DNA from: JAJPKK01 sp963787675 | GTDB lineage: Bacteria > Pseudomonadota > Alphaproteobacteria > Rhizobiales > Xanthobacteraceae | Reading direction: 5' to 3' | Assembly: GCA_963787675.1 (NCBI GenBank) | Contig: CAWBDV010000014.1 | Coordinates: 248,001 to 312,000, forward strand | Length of the DNA: 64,000 bases | Shown here: piece by piece, positions 52,671 to 60,650 of the stretch | Position numbering within the stretch: position 1 is the first letter of the stretch | Layout of the letters: every line of letters begins with the position of its first letter | Position numbers and translations under genes: made by a program | Notes under the pieces: model-generated | Seen by the model: the letters and a program-made list of their open reading frames with translations, nothing else | The model's database searches: none | What the model was told of the DNA's origin: nothing

Positions 52671-52793
52671 GTAGGGTGGGCAAAGGCGGCCGAGACGTTG
52701 CAAAATCTTTGCACGACGGTGATTCCGCCGTGCCCACGCGGTCCCCCGGAGCGGTGGGCACGCGCGGACAGGTCCGCGCTTTGCCCACCCTAC
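52671..52793. repeat. Extragenic palindromic element, family B (GTAGGGTGGGCAAAG...CTTTGCCCACCCTAC)
   Basis: About 123 bases bounded by GTAGGGTGGGCAAAG and its exact complement near 52779-52793. Internal arms include GCCGTGCCCAC and GTGGGCACGCGCGGAC. It is between convergent genes and may form a long hairpin in both transcripts. Elements bounded by this word are frequent in Bradyrhizobium-type genomes. Confidence 0.75.
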
Positions 52794-52812
52794 GGACCGT
52801 GCCGCGTCGGCG

Positions 52813-53943
52813 TCACGCGACTGAGCGCGCCGGCGTCGGCGGCAGGTCCGCAAGCTCCGCCTCGTAGGCGGCATCCATGCGCGGCGTGAGGCCGTTCTTG
52901 GCGAGGGCCTCTGCGAACGTACGGCGGATCGCCGGCGTCTCGTCGGCGTAATCGATCTGGTCGCCGCCGATGCGGCGGCTGATCCAGGCCTTCGGCACGC
53001 CCTGCGCGTTGCGAATCGAAACCACCTCGTGCTTGAAGGCCAGGTAGCGCGCTGGCGTCGTGCCGGTGTTGAAATGCTGATGGAGCCACATGTTGGGCGG
53101 CACGATCATCGAGCCGACCTGCCATTCGTAACGGCGCGGCTCGTCGCCCTCGGGCCACATCAGCGAATAGCCCTCGCCGCTCAGGATGATCACGTGCGCG
53201 CCCGGTCCGTGGCAGTGCGCCTTCTTGTAGGTGCCGATCGGGAACTGCGAAATGTGGCTGTTCATCGAGCCCTTGGCCATGTTGAAGCGGATATGGCCGC
53301 CGCCGGCGCCGCGCTCCTTTGCCGAGATCAGCGGCAGGTTGACCGCATCGGCGACGAAGTTGGTTTGCAACAGCAAACCCTTCTGCTCGCCTTTGGCGCT
53401 GAAGTAATCGGGCTCGCCGTTGAAGCGGTCCTTGAAATCGTGGCTCGTGCCGAACACGAAATCGATGTCCTCGTAGAGGTTGATCACCGGCGGCGCGTTG
53501 GTGACGGCGACGTAGCGCGCAGGCTCGCGGCCCGAACCGTTGAAATGCTGGTGGTGCGTGTTGAGCGGGATCGCGAACAACGCACCCGCCTTCCACTCGA
53601 AGGTGATGCGGGCACCGGCGTCGTTCCATACCGTGGTCGAGCCGCGACCATCGAGCACGAGGATCATCTCCTCGAACAGCTGGTGCTGCGGCGCGAGCTT
53701 GCCGGCCGGCGGGATCTCGCAGACATAGCAGTCGTTCGAGGTGCGCGAGGCTTCGTGGTTGATGTAGACGCCGCGGCCGCCGCGCCGTGCCCACGGCTTG
53801 AGCTCGACGGTGTGCAGGTTCGGCACGTAATGCGCGCCGATGATGTCGAGGCCTTCGCTGCGCACCCAACGCGTGTAGGGCGTGTCCTTTTCGGTGGCGA
53901 ATTTTTTGGCGAGTTCCTCCGAAACGATGGCGTTCTTGGCCAT
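52813..53943 (-). CDS. Bicupin protein with His-rich metal sites (possible ring-cleaving dioxygenase)
   Basis: A 376-residue protein with two cupin barrels; AAGGAGCG precedes the ATG at 53943. The first has PQHQLFEEMILVLDGRG and NTHHQHFNGSG. The second has AHCHGPGAHVIILSGEG and PPNMWLHQHFNTG. In the second barrel the metal triad would be all His (HCH and the later QH), with His where Glu is usual. A 3-His iron site occurs in gentisate-type ring-cleaving dioxygenases, but overall likeness is not enough to assign that. It lies in a block of aromatic-type catabolic genes. Confidence 0.8.
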   Translation of the reverse strand: MAKNAIVSEELAKKFATEKDTPYTRWVRSEGLDIIGAHYVPNLHTVELKPWARRGGRGVYINHEASRTSNDCYVCEIPPAGKLAPQHQLFEEMILVLDGRGSTTVWNDAGARITFEWKAGALFAIPLNTHHQHFNGSGREPARYVAVTNAPPVINLYEDIDFVFGTSHDFKDRFNGEPDYFSAKGEQKGLLLQTNFVADAVNLPLISAKERGAGGGHIRFNMAKGSMNSHISQFPIGTYKKAHCHGPGAHVIILSGEGYSLMWPEGDEPRRYEWQVGSMIVPPNMWLHQHFNTGTTPARYLAFKHEVVSIRNAQGVPKAWISRRIGGDQIDYADETPAIRRTFAEALAKNGLTPRMDAAYEAELADLPPTPARSVA

Positions 53944-54053
53944 TCAACGCTCCTTGCATGACGGCGGCAGCGCTCCTGCATAGCGTCATTCCGCTGCATC
54001 GGCAAAGCCCCGCGATTTAGAGCGGAATTCGCGGTCTTGACTCACTTTCCTCC

Positions 54054-54089
54054 TCATGGCCGGGCTTGTCCGGACAAGCTCGGCCATGA
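54054..54089. repeat. Short extragenic hairpin, family C (TCATGGCCGGGCTTGTC...CGGCCATGA)
   Basis: TCATGGCCGGGCTTGTCCGG pairs with GACAAGCTCGGCCATGA to form a near-perfect stem with a small loop. It lies 20 bases past the end of the binding-protein gene on the minus strand and could be its 3' stem. No T-run follows. Confidence 0.7.
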
Positions 54090-54109
54090 CTCGGAAGCGC
54101 GAACCGGCG

Positions 54110-55072
54110 TCAGTGTTTGATATAGGCCTTGAGCTGTTCGGAGAAATACTCGTCGGCCTTGTGCGGCTTTTCCAGCACCTTCGCGTCGATCATGAGGTCG
54201 ATGGCATGTTGCCATTTGGCAGGGTCGACATCGTAGTTGAGCCGCAGCGGCGGCATGTCTTTCACGAGCTCCGGGTCGAGGCCCGTGAACTCGACGGTGC
54301 GCTGGCGCGCGCGGACCTTGTCGGCATTCATGTAGTCGATCGATTCCTTGATCGCGGCGTTGAACCGCGCCACCACGTCCGGGTTCTTGAGGATGTAGGT
54401 CTTCTTTGCCCACCATACGCCGAGAGGGCCGCCGGGCATCGCCTCCGCGTAGTGCCAGCTCAGCACGCGACCGACGCCCGAGGTGATGAGCTGCGTCGTA
54501 AACGGTTCGGTGGTGATGATGGCGTCAACCTGTTTGCTTCTGAGCACATCGGGCTGGCGCGGATAGGGGATTTCGACGAGTTGCACCTTGGTCGGATCAA
54601 CGCCGGCCTTGCGCATCGCGAACTGGGCGGCGATCGTCTGCTGCCCCGAAAACTGCGCAGTGGCGACTTTCTTTCCCACGAGATCGGCGAGGCTCTTGAT
54701 GTCTGAGGAAGCCAAGGCCTGCACCGAACCTGAATCCGGTCCATGGTCGTTGACGATTTCGTTCTGGAACACAGCCAGAAACTCGAAGCCACGCTCGTTC
54801 GCCGTCATGGCGGTGCCGGGAATGGTCAGGGCGAAATCGATCGCGCCGGATTGCTGCGCGGCGACCGCCTCGACCCCGGAGCGAAATTCCACCAGTGTGG
54901 CGTCGAGACCATTGCGCTCGAACATCTTCTCGACCTTAGCGGCGTAGGCATTCGCAAGGCCCGCAATCTTGAGGACGCCGACTTTGATCGGCGTCAGCTC
55001 GGCGGTGCGCGCCGCACCCGTCGCAAAGAGGGCGACGAGAGCGGAAATAAAAACAATCTTCAATGTTCTCAT
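54110..55072 (-). CDS. ABC-type substrate-binding protein (NMT1/SsuA-like), no transporter partners nearby
   Basis: About 320 residues from the ATG at 55072, with a signal peptide (LKIVFISALVALFATGAART). Family pattern: IKVGVLKIAGLANAYAAKVE, FRSGVEAVAAQQSGAIDFAL, and the ligand-site TTEPFTTQLITSGVGRVLSW. It closely resembles the gene at 56571 in layout and motifs (both have PFTTQL and KES-DY segments), so the two are probably duplicates around the Rieske oxygenase. No ATPase or permease is adjacent. Confidence 0.85.
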   Translation of the reverse strand: MRTLKIVFISALVALFATGAARTAELTPIKVGVLKIAGLANAYAAKVEKMFERNGLDATLVEFRSGVEAVAAQQSGAIDFALTIPGTAMTANERGFEFLAVFQNEIVNDHGPDSGSVQALASSDIKSLADLVGKKVATAQFSGQQTIAAQFAMRKAGVDPTKVQLVEIPYPRQPDVLRSKQVDAIITTEPFTTQLITSGVGRVLSWHYAEAMPGGPLGVWWAKKTYILKNPDVVARFNAAIKESIDYMNADKVRARQRTVEFTGLDPELVKDMPPLRLNYDVDPAKWQHAIDLMIDAKVLEKPHKADEYFSEQLKAYIKH

Positions 55073-55288
55073 GGGGATTTGTCCGATGCGACCGCTACGG
55101 CGGTCGGGTTTGATATCACGGTGAACCGCAATCGCCGTTTGCGATCTCCGCGGCACAATTTGCGTTGATCTCGCCCAAGCGATGTTGCAGAGGGCGACTG
55201 CAACCGAAATGAGAATTCCACTGCGAAGGCAAGGTCCATTTTGCCGCGGACCGGCACTTTTTCATCCAGAGATGCGGCACGATTAGAC

Positions 55289-55300
55289 TTGACGCGTCAA
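55289..55300. promoter_or_regulatory. Perfect palindrome TTGACGCGTCAA, candidate operator
   Basis: A 12-base perfect palindrome in the 271-base space between the divergent binding protein and the Rieske oxygenase, 44 bases before the oxygenase start. Its size and place fit an operator for a dimeric regulator (GntR- or LysR-type), but no regulator gene is adjacent. Confidence 0.4.
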
Positions 55301-55343
55301 TCGGGCGCAACTCAGAATTCGACATCCACGCAAGGCAAGCATC

Positions 55344-56525
55344 ATGAAAGAACGTGAACCCGCAAGCGGCGCCTCGCCTTATCGCAGTTGGCCCCGATAC
55401 GAGGCGGCGAATAGCGGCTTCCGCAACTATTGGTACCCCGTACTCGAATCTCGGTTGTTGAAGCAGGCGCCGAAAGCCATTCAGGTCGTAGGCGAGAAAA
55501 TCGTGCTGGTGCGCGACGGCGATAAGGTGCGCGCGCTCAACGATCGCTGTCCGCACCGGGGCGTGCCGCTTTCGGCAGGACGCCGGGAGTTTCCCGGGAC
55601 GATCTCCTGCATCTATCACGGTTGGACCTACCGGCTAGCGGACGGCGAACTCGTCGCCGCGCTCACCGATGGCCCGGACTCGCCGATCTGCGGCAAGGCC
55701 GGCGTTCGCATCAAGACCTATCCCGTCGAGGATCGCGCGGGAATCATCTGGGTCTACGTCGGCGACAACCCGGCGCCCCCGATCGAGGAGGACGTTCCGG
55801 AGGAATTCCTGAGCCCGGAGTTGGTCGTCATTCCGATGATCGAGTTGCGCAAGGGCGACTGGCGCTATGCCATGGAAAACGCCGTCGACGAAGCGCACGC
55901 GCGCTACCTTCACCGCCGCACGCCGTTTGCATTTTTCCGGCTGTTCCCGGGCTACCAGACCGACGTGCGCATGGTACCGAGCGAGGATGGCAAATGGCTG
56001 CGCCGTCTTAGCAAGCCGGTGTTCGGTCCGCAGACCTATCCAGGTGTCGGCATCTGGCCGCGCGACGGTTTCTGGCGCAAGGCGGGCGGGCAGGTGATCA
56101 TTGGGATGGCGCGCCTGCCGGGCATCTTCTACGTCGGCCACAAGAACTGGCACGACTATCAATTTTTCACGCCGGTGGATGATGGCCATCACCTGATGTG
56201 CCAGATCGCGGTCAAGCAGGCGTCGGGGCTCGGCGCACTGTGGTTCAAGCTCAGGATTTGGACCTACATCCGCCTCTTCCACCGCATCATGCTCAACCGC
56301 TGGGAGGACGGCTTCATCGTCGAGGCGATGGACTGTCCGCCGGAGCGCTTGTTCCGTCCGGACGTCGCGATCGTGGCCTGGCGGCGGTGGTGCGAGCTTC
56401 AAGCGCGCGGCGGCGAGGGTGCCCGCGGCGAGAACCCTGCGGAAGGCGAAGACGTGCCGGCTCCTGCTTCTGTCCCGGCCGTTGAGCCGGTAAGGCAACC
56501 ATCTCCCGAACATCAGGTGACCTGA
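55344..56525 (+). CDS. Rieske non-heme iron oxygenase, catalytic (alpha) subunit
   Basis: A 393-residue ring-hydroxylating-type oxygenase. The Rieske cluster ligands are in DRCPHRGVPLSAGRR (about 68-82) and CIYHGWTYRLADG (about 93-105). The mononuclear iron site is seen in ENAVDEAHARYLHRRTPF (about 180-197), with Asp-x2-His-x4-His spacing. The C-terminal 40 residues are a Pro/Glu/Ala-rich tail not usual for the family. No reductase or ferredoxin gene is adjacent, so it must borrow electrons. The flanking binding proteins may deliver its substrate. Confidence 0.9.
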   Translation: MKEREPASGASPYRSWPRYEAANSGFRNYWYPVLESRLLKQAPKAIQVVGEKIVLVRDGDKVRALNDRCPHRGVPLSAGRREFPGTISCIYHGWTYRLADGELVAALTDGPDSPICGKAGVRIKTYPVEDRAGIIWVYVGDNPAPPIEEDVPEEFLSPELVVIPMIELRKGDWRYAMENAVDEAHARYLHRRTPFAFFRLFPGYQTDVRMVPSEDGKWLRRLSKPVFGPQTYPGVGIWPRDGFWRKAGGQVIIGMARLPGIFYVGHKNWHDYQFFTPVDDGHHLMCQIAVKQASGLGALWFKLRIWTYIRLFHRIMLNRWEDGFIVEAMDCPPERLFRPDVAIVAWRRWCELQARGGEGARGENPAEGEDVPAPASVPAVEPVRQPSPEHQVT

Positions 56526-56570
56526 GTTCGAAATCATGCGCTAAGGGCGCTTTATTCTTTAGGAGTACAT

Positions 56571-57539
56571 ATGGCTCAGGTAAGCGGAATTTCTGTCGCG
56601 GCTGTCGTCGCGGCACTGTGGGCGATGTCGGCCCCAGGTCTTGCGCAGGACAAGCCGTTGGTGCCGCTGCGCGTCGGCACGCTCAAGATTGCCGCGCAAA
56701 CCGACGCCTGGGTCGCCCAGCAGCGCGGCATGTTCGCCAAGAACGGCATCGACGCGAAGCTCATCATGTTCAACACCGGTGCCGAGTCGATCCCGGCAAT
56801 GCAGGGAGGAGCGATCGATATTCTCCTGTCGATTCCGGGAATCGGCATGATTGCCATGGAACGCGGCCTCGACCTCGTCCCGGTATTCCAGGACGAGGTT
56901 GCGCACGCGGCACCCCCCGATTCGGCGAGCATCCAGGTCGTCGATGGTTCGCCCATCAAGACGCTCGCCGATCTGCGCGGCAAGAAGATCGGGGTGGGCG
57001 GCCTGAGTACGCAGAACACCATCGCCGTGAAGATGCTGCTCGACAAAGCCGGCGTCGATCCGAGCGCCGTCTCTTTCTCCGAGGTGCCGTTCGCCGCCAT
57101 GGCCAATGCACTGAAGGCGGGTCACGTGGACGCCGTCGTGCCGGTCGATCCGTTCACAACCCAGCTGCGCTTGACCGGCGGCCGCGTCATTTCGTGGAAC
57201 TACGTCGAGGCCATTCCTGAGCAGCCGCTCGGCTGGTGGTTCACCAAGGGCTCCTTCGTGAAGGCCAATCCGCAAGTCATCGACGGCTTCATCAAATCGA
57301 TGAAGGAATCGATCGACTATCTTCACGCTGACGAAGGTCGGGCGCGCGATGAAATTGCCGCCTACATCAAGATCGACCGCTCGATCATCGACAACATGCC
57401 GCTGATCGGCTGGGACTACCGAATCAAGCTCGCAAGGTGGCAGGCGGTTGTAGACATGATGGTGCGCTACGCCGGCATGAAGCCGAAAAAGGCCGAAGAG
57501 TTTTTGACCCCGCAAATGCGGCCCTTCGTGGTCCGATAG
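56571..57539 (+). CDS. ABC-type substrate-binding protein (NMT1/SsuA-like), paralog of the gene at 54110
   Basis: A 322-residue exported protein after TTTAGGAGTACAT. It has a signal peptide (ISVAAVVAALWAMSAPGLA) and the pattern LRVGTLKIAAQTDAWVAQQR, FNTGAESIPAMQGGAIDILL and PVDPFTTQLRLTGGRVISWN. The likeness to the protein on the other side of the oxygenase suggests duplication. It follows the oxygenase by 45 bases and is probably cotranscribed. No ATPase or permease is present. Confidence 0.86.
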   Translation: MAQVSGISVAAVVAALWAMSAPGLAQDKPLVPLRVGTLKIAAQTDAWVAQQRGMFAKNGIDAKLIMFNTGAESIPAMQGGAIDILLSIPGIGMIAMERGLDLVPVFQDEVAHAAPPDSASIQVVDGSPIKTLADLRGKKIGVGGLSTQNTIAVKMLLDKAGVDPSAVSFSEVPFAAMANALKAGHVDAVVPVDPFTTQLRLTGGRVISWNYVEAIPEQPLGWWFTKGSFVKANPQVIDGFIKSMKESIDYLHADEGRARDEIAAYIKIDRSIIDNMPLIGWDYRIKLARWQAVVDMMVRYAGMKPKKAEEFLTPQMRPFVVR

Positions 57540-57648
57540 GCCGCAGCCGTACGGGCGCCGGCGTCCGGAGTAACCCTCCGCAGATGTCAGGTATGCTCCG
57601 CCAAGTCGCCGCAGAGACACCGGCGCGGCACTTTGCTACAGGGAAAGG

Positions 57649-58686
57649 ATGACGCTGACCGAATCTTGCAAATCTTTTATGTGCTTGCCGCGAGGAGTGC
57701 ACGGCCGCGCACCGTGGTCTCGCGCAACCGTACCGCTTGTAGCCGTCGCGATGGCAGGTCTCGCGCTTGTCGCGCCGGCATCTGCCGCCGACAAGGTCTC
57801 GTTCGGCCAAGTGTCGCCCACCGCCACGGTGTGGCCGGGAGTCGTCGCGACCAAGAAAGGCTTCTTCGCCGCGAACAACATCGAGATGGACACGCTGTCG
57901 ATTGGCGTGTCGCCCGGCATGCAGGCCGTCGCGGCCGGATCGCTCGACATCATGCACAACACCTGCAACGCCCCGATCTCGTTCTACGAGGGCGGCGGCA
58001 CCAATGTGCGCATCAGCATGGTGTCGATGTCGACGCATCCGGCGCTGCTGGTCGGTCGCAAAGGCATGAAGAGCATCGCCGAGTTGAAGGGCAAAGTCGT
58101 CGGCACGTCCTCGATCAAGTCGGGATCGACCATCCTGCTGCGGCGTCTCATCAAGGCCCATGGTCTGGGCGAGAAGGACTACGACCTCGTCGCCGGCCAG
58201 GGCTCGGCGCAGATATTCAATGGGCTGCAGGGCGGCGCGCTCGATGCGGTGTGGCTGGTGCCGCCGCAATCCTATACGGCGGCGAGCGCGGGCTTCGCCG
58301 TGCTCGGCAGCTTCCGAGAAGTGGCGCCGAAGTTTCCTTTCGTGTGCTTCGTCACGAATACCGCGTGGCTCAAGGCCAAACAGGATGTTGGCCGACGGTT
58401 CGTGAAGTCCTGGCTCGCCGCCGTGGCGTGGCTGCACGACCCGAACAATCGCGCGGAGGCTGAGCAATTGCTGGCGGCCGATTTGAAGGTATCGACCGAG
58501 GCGGTCGCCAAGACCTACGACGATCTTATCATCAAGAATCCCGATACTTTCCCGCGCAGCGGCAAACTCGATGACGCGGCGCTGCGATCCATCCTCGACA
58601 TCATGGTGGAAGGCGAAGAACTCAATGCCATGCCGAAGGGCGATCTCCACAAATACGTGGACGATACATTGCTCGCCGGCAACTGA
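57649..58686 (+). CDS. ABC-type substrate-binding protein (NMT1/TauA-like)
   Basis: A 345-residue exported protein with an unusually long N-terminal region before the hydrophobic signal (TVPLVAVAMAGLALVAPASA at about 28-47). AGGG at 57641-57644 precedes the ATG. The mature part has VSFGQVSPTATVWPGVVATK, GVSPGMQAVAAGSLDIMHNT and FNGLQGGALDAVWLVPPQSY. It is the second binding protein after the oxygenase and differs clearly from the first. It is followed after 11 bases by a Bug protein. Confidence 0.85.
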   Translation: MTLTESCKSFMCLPRGVHGRAPWSRATVPLVAVAMAGLALVAPASAADKVSFGQVSPTATVWPGVVATKKGFFAANNIEMDTLSIGVSPGMQAVAAGSLDIMHNTCNAPISFYEGGGTNVRISMVSMSTHPALLVGRKGMKSIAELKGKVVGTSSIKSGSTILLRRLIKAHGLGEKDYDLVAGQGSAQIFNGLQGGALDAVWLVPPQSYTAASAGFAVLGSFREVAPKFPFVCFVTNTAWLKAKQDVGRRFVKSWLAAVAWLHDPNNRAEAEQLLAADLKVSTEAVAKTYDDLIIKNPDTFPRSGKLDDAALRSILDIMVEGEELNAMPKGDLHKYVDDTLLAGN

Positions 58687-58697
58687 AGGACGTTTTA

Positions 58698-59681
58698 ATG
58701 CGCGCAACTGCGACCCCCATCACCCGGCGGACTGCCCTTGCGCTGACCGCGGGCCTCGCCGTCGTAGGGCGCGCAGCGGCACAGAATTATCCGACCAAGC
58801 CGATCAAGGTCATTGTGCCGTTTGCCTCGGGCGGACCGGCCGACGTGATCGGGCGGATCATCTCCCAGCAGCTCGGCGTCATCCTCGGCCATACCCTGGT
58901 GCTCGAGAATCGCGGCGGCGCCGGCGGCAGCATCGGCGCGCGCATTGCCGCCTTTTCCGAGCCCGACGGCTACAATCTGCTGTTTGCCAATACCTCGACG
59001 CTCAGCATCAATCCTGCGGTCTATGCGCATCTCGATTACGATCCGGCCAAGGCGTTCACGCCGGTCGCTTTGGTCGGCACCACGGCCAACATCCTGGTGG
59101 TGACGCCGTCCCTGCCGACCAAGTCGGTGGCCGAACTCATCGCTTACGGCAAGGCCAATCCAGGCAAGCTCAGCTATTCGACGCCGGGCGTCGGCACGCC
59201 GCCGCACATGATCGGCGAGCTGTTCAAGCTGCGGACCGGCCTCGACATCACGCACGTGCCTTACAAGAGCGGCGGCAGCTCGACCCAGGACGTCATCTCC
59301 GGCCAGGTGCAGATGACGTTCGAAAATCCGGCGGTATCGCTGCCGCTGGTGCTGGCGGGCTCGCTGCGCGCGCTCGCGGTGACGAGCGACCACCGCAACC
59401 CGCGCATTCCCGATGTCCCGACCTTGAGCGACACCATCCCGGGTTTCGTGTCGGAATCCTTCACCGGCATGGTGGCGCCCGCGGGCGTTTCAGCCGCGAT
59501 CATCGCCAAGCTCAATGCCGGCATCAACCAGAGCCTCGATGCGCCATCAGTGAAGGCCGCGCTCGATCGCCTCTCGGTCGATGTGAAGCCCGAAACGCCC
59601 GAGGAATTCGGAGCGTTTCTCGCCAAGGAACGCGAAAAATGGCTGATGGTCGCGCGCGCAGCCAGGATCCAGCTGGATTAA
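58698..59681 (+). CDS. Tripartite tricarboxylate transporter (Bug family) substrate-binding protein
   Basis: A 327-residue Bug protein. The N-terminus has an ITRRTALAL segment that may be a twin-arginine signal. Family motifs are QNYPTKPIKVIVPFASGGPA, VLENRGGAGGSIGARIAA and DYDPAKAFTPVALVG. It forms a run with the genes before and after it (gaps of 11 and 9 bases), so two transporter classes' binding proteins share one likely transcript. No TctA/TctB is present. Confidence 0.88.
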   Translation: MRATATPITRRTALALTAGLAVVGRAAAQNYPTKPIKVIVPFASGGPADVIGRIISQQLGVILGHTLVLENRGGAGGSIGARIAAFSEPDGYNLLFANTSTLSINPAVYAHLDYDPAKAFTPVALVGTTANILVVTPSLPTKSVAELIAYGKANPGKLSYSTPGVGTPPHMIGELFKLRTGLDITHVPYKSGGSSTQDVISGQVQMTFENPAVSLPLVLAGSLRALAVTSDHRNPRIPDVPTLSDTIPGFVSESFTGMVAPAGVSAAIIAKLNAGINQSLDAPSVKAALDRLSVDVKPETPEEFGAFLAKEREKWLMVARAARIQLD

Positions 59682-59690
59682 GAGGTCGAG

Positions 59691-60644
59691 ATGAAGTTGC
59701 GTCTGTTAGGGTTGGTCGCGGCATCGCTGTTCGCTTCGGCGGCGCTAGCGCAGCAATATCCGACGAAAACCATCCGTGCCGTCGTGCCGCTGTCGGCGGG
59801 CAGTGCCGTCGATATCGTACCGCGCATCGTCCTCGAGGAGGTCGCTGTAGAACTCGGCCAGTCGATCGTGGTCGAAAACCGCACCGGCGCGAGCGGCACC
59901 ATCGGTACGCGTTCGGTCGCAACCTCGCCGCCCGACGGCTACACGCTGCTCGCTCACTCCTCGGCGCTCGTGGTCTCGCCGTTCACGGTCGCCAATGCTC
60001 ATTACGATCCGATCAAGGATTTCGTCCCGGTGGCGCCGCTCGGCAACTTGCCCAACGTGCTTGTGCTAACGCCGTCGAAGAACATCCGCACGCTGAAGGA
60101 CTTCGTTGCCTACGCCAAGAAGAACCGCATCACTTACGGCTCGGCCGGCATCGGCACGCCGGTCTATCTTGCGATGGAGAAATTTCGCCTGGTTGCAGGC
60201 TTCGATGGCGATTTCATTCCGTTCCGCGGCGCGCCCGAGGTTTTGACCGAGGTCATGACCGGCCGGCTCGACGCCTATTACGCGCCGCTCTCCGCGGCGC
60301 TTCCCTTCATCAGCTCCGGCAAGCTTGTTGCGCTCAGCGTGAGCAGCGCTCAGCGCGCGTCGGCGCTACCCGACGTGCCAACGTCGATCGAAGCCGGCTA
60401 CCCCAATTCCGATTTGAATTTCTGGATCGGCTTGTTTGCGCCTGCCGGTACGCCCCGCGACATTGTCGATAAGCTCAATAAGGCCGTGGCCGCTGCGGAA
60501 GCGAAACCGGCGGTGAAGGAGAAGCTTGCCGCCCAGGGCGTCGACCCGATGATCATGGGGGTCGAGGACTTCCGCAAATATGTCATTGCCGAGCAGGCAT
60601 CGATGGCCGCGCTCGCCAAGGTGCTCAACCTTCAGCCACAGTGA
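59691..60644 (+). CDS. Tripartite tricarboxylate transporter (Bug family) substrate-binding protein
   Basis: A 317-residue Bug protein with a signal peptide (RLLGLVAASLFASAALA) and the motifs QQYPTKTIRAVVPLSAGSAV, VVENRTGASGTIGTRSVA and HYDPIKDFVPVAPLG. It is the last of the run of binding proteins downstream of the Rieske oxygenase. It converges on the CNNM/CBS gene with only 6 bases between. Confidence 0.88.
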   Translation: MKLRLLGLVAASLFASAALAQQYPTKTIRAVVPLSAGSAVDIVPRIVLEEVAVELGQSIVVENRTGASGTIGTRSVATSPPDGYTLLAHSSALVVSPFTVANAHYDPIKDFVPVAPLGNLPNVLVLTPSKNIRTLKDFVAYAKKNRITYGSAGIGTPVYLAMEKFRLVAGFDGDFIPFRGAPEVLTEVMTGRLDAYYAPLSAALPFISSGKLVALSVSSAQRASALPDVPTSIEAGYPNSDLNFWIGLFAPAGTPRDIVDKLNKAVAAAEAKPAVKEKLAAQGVDPMIMGVEDFRKYVIAEQASMAALAKVLNLQPQ

Positions 60645-60650
60645 AGCTGT

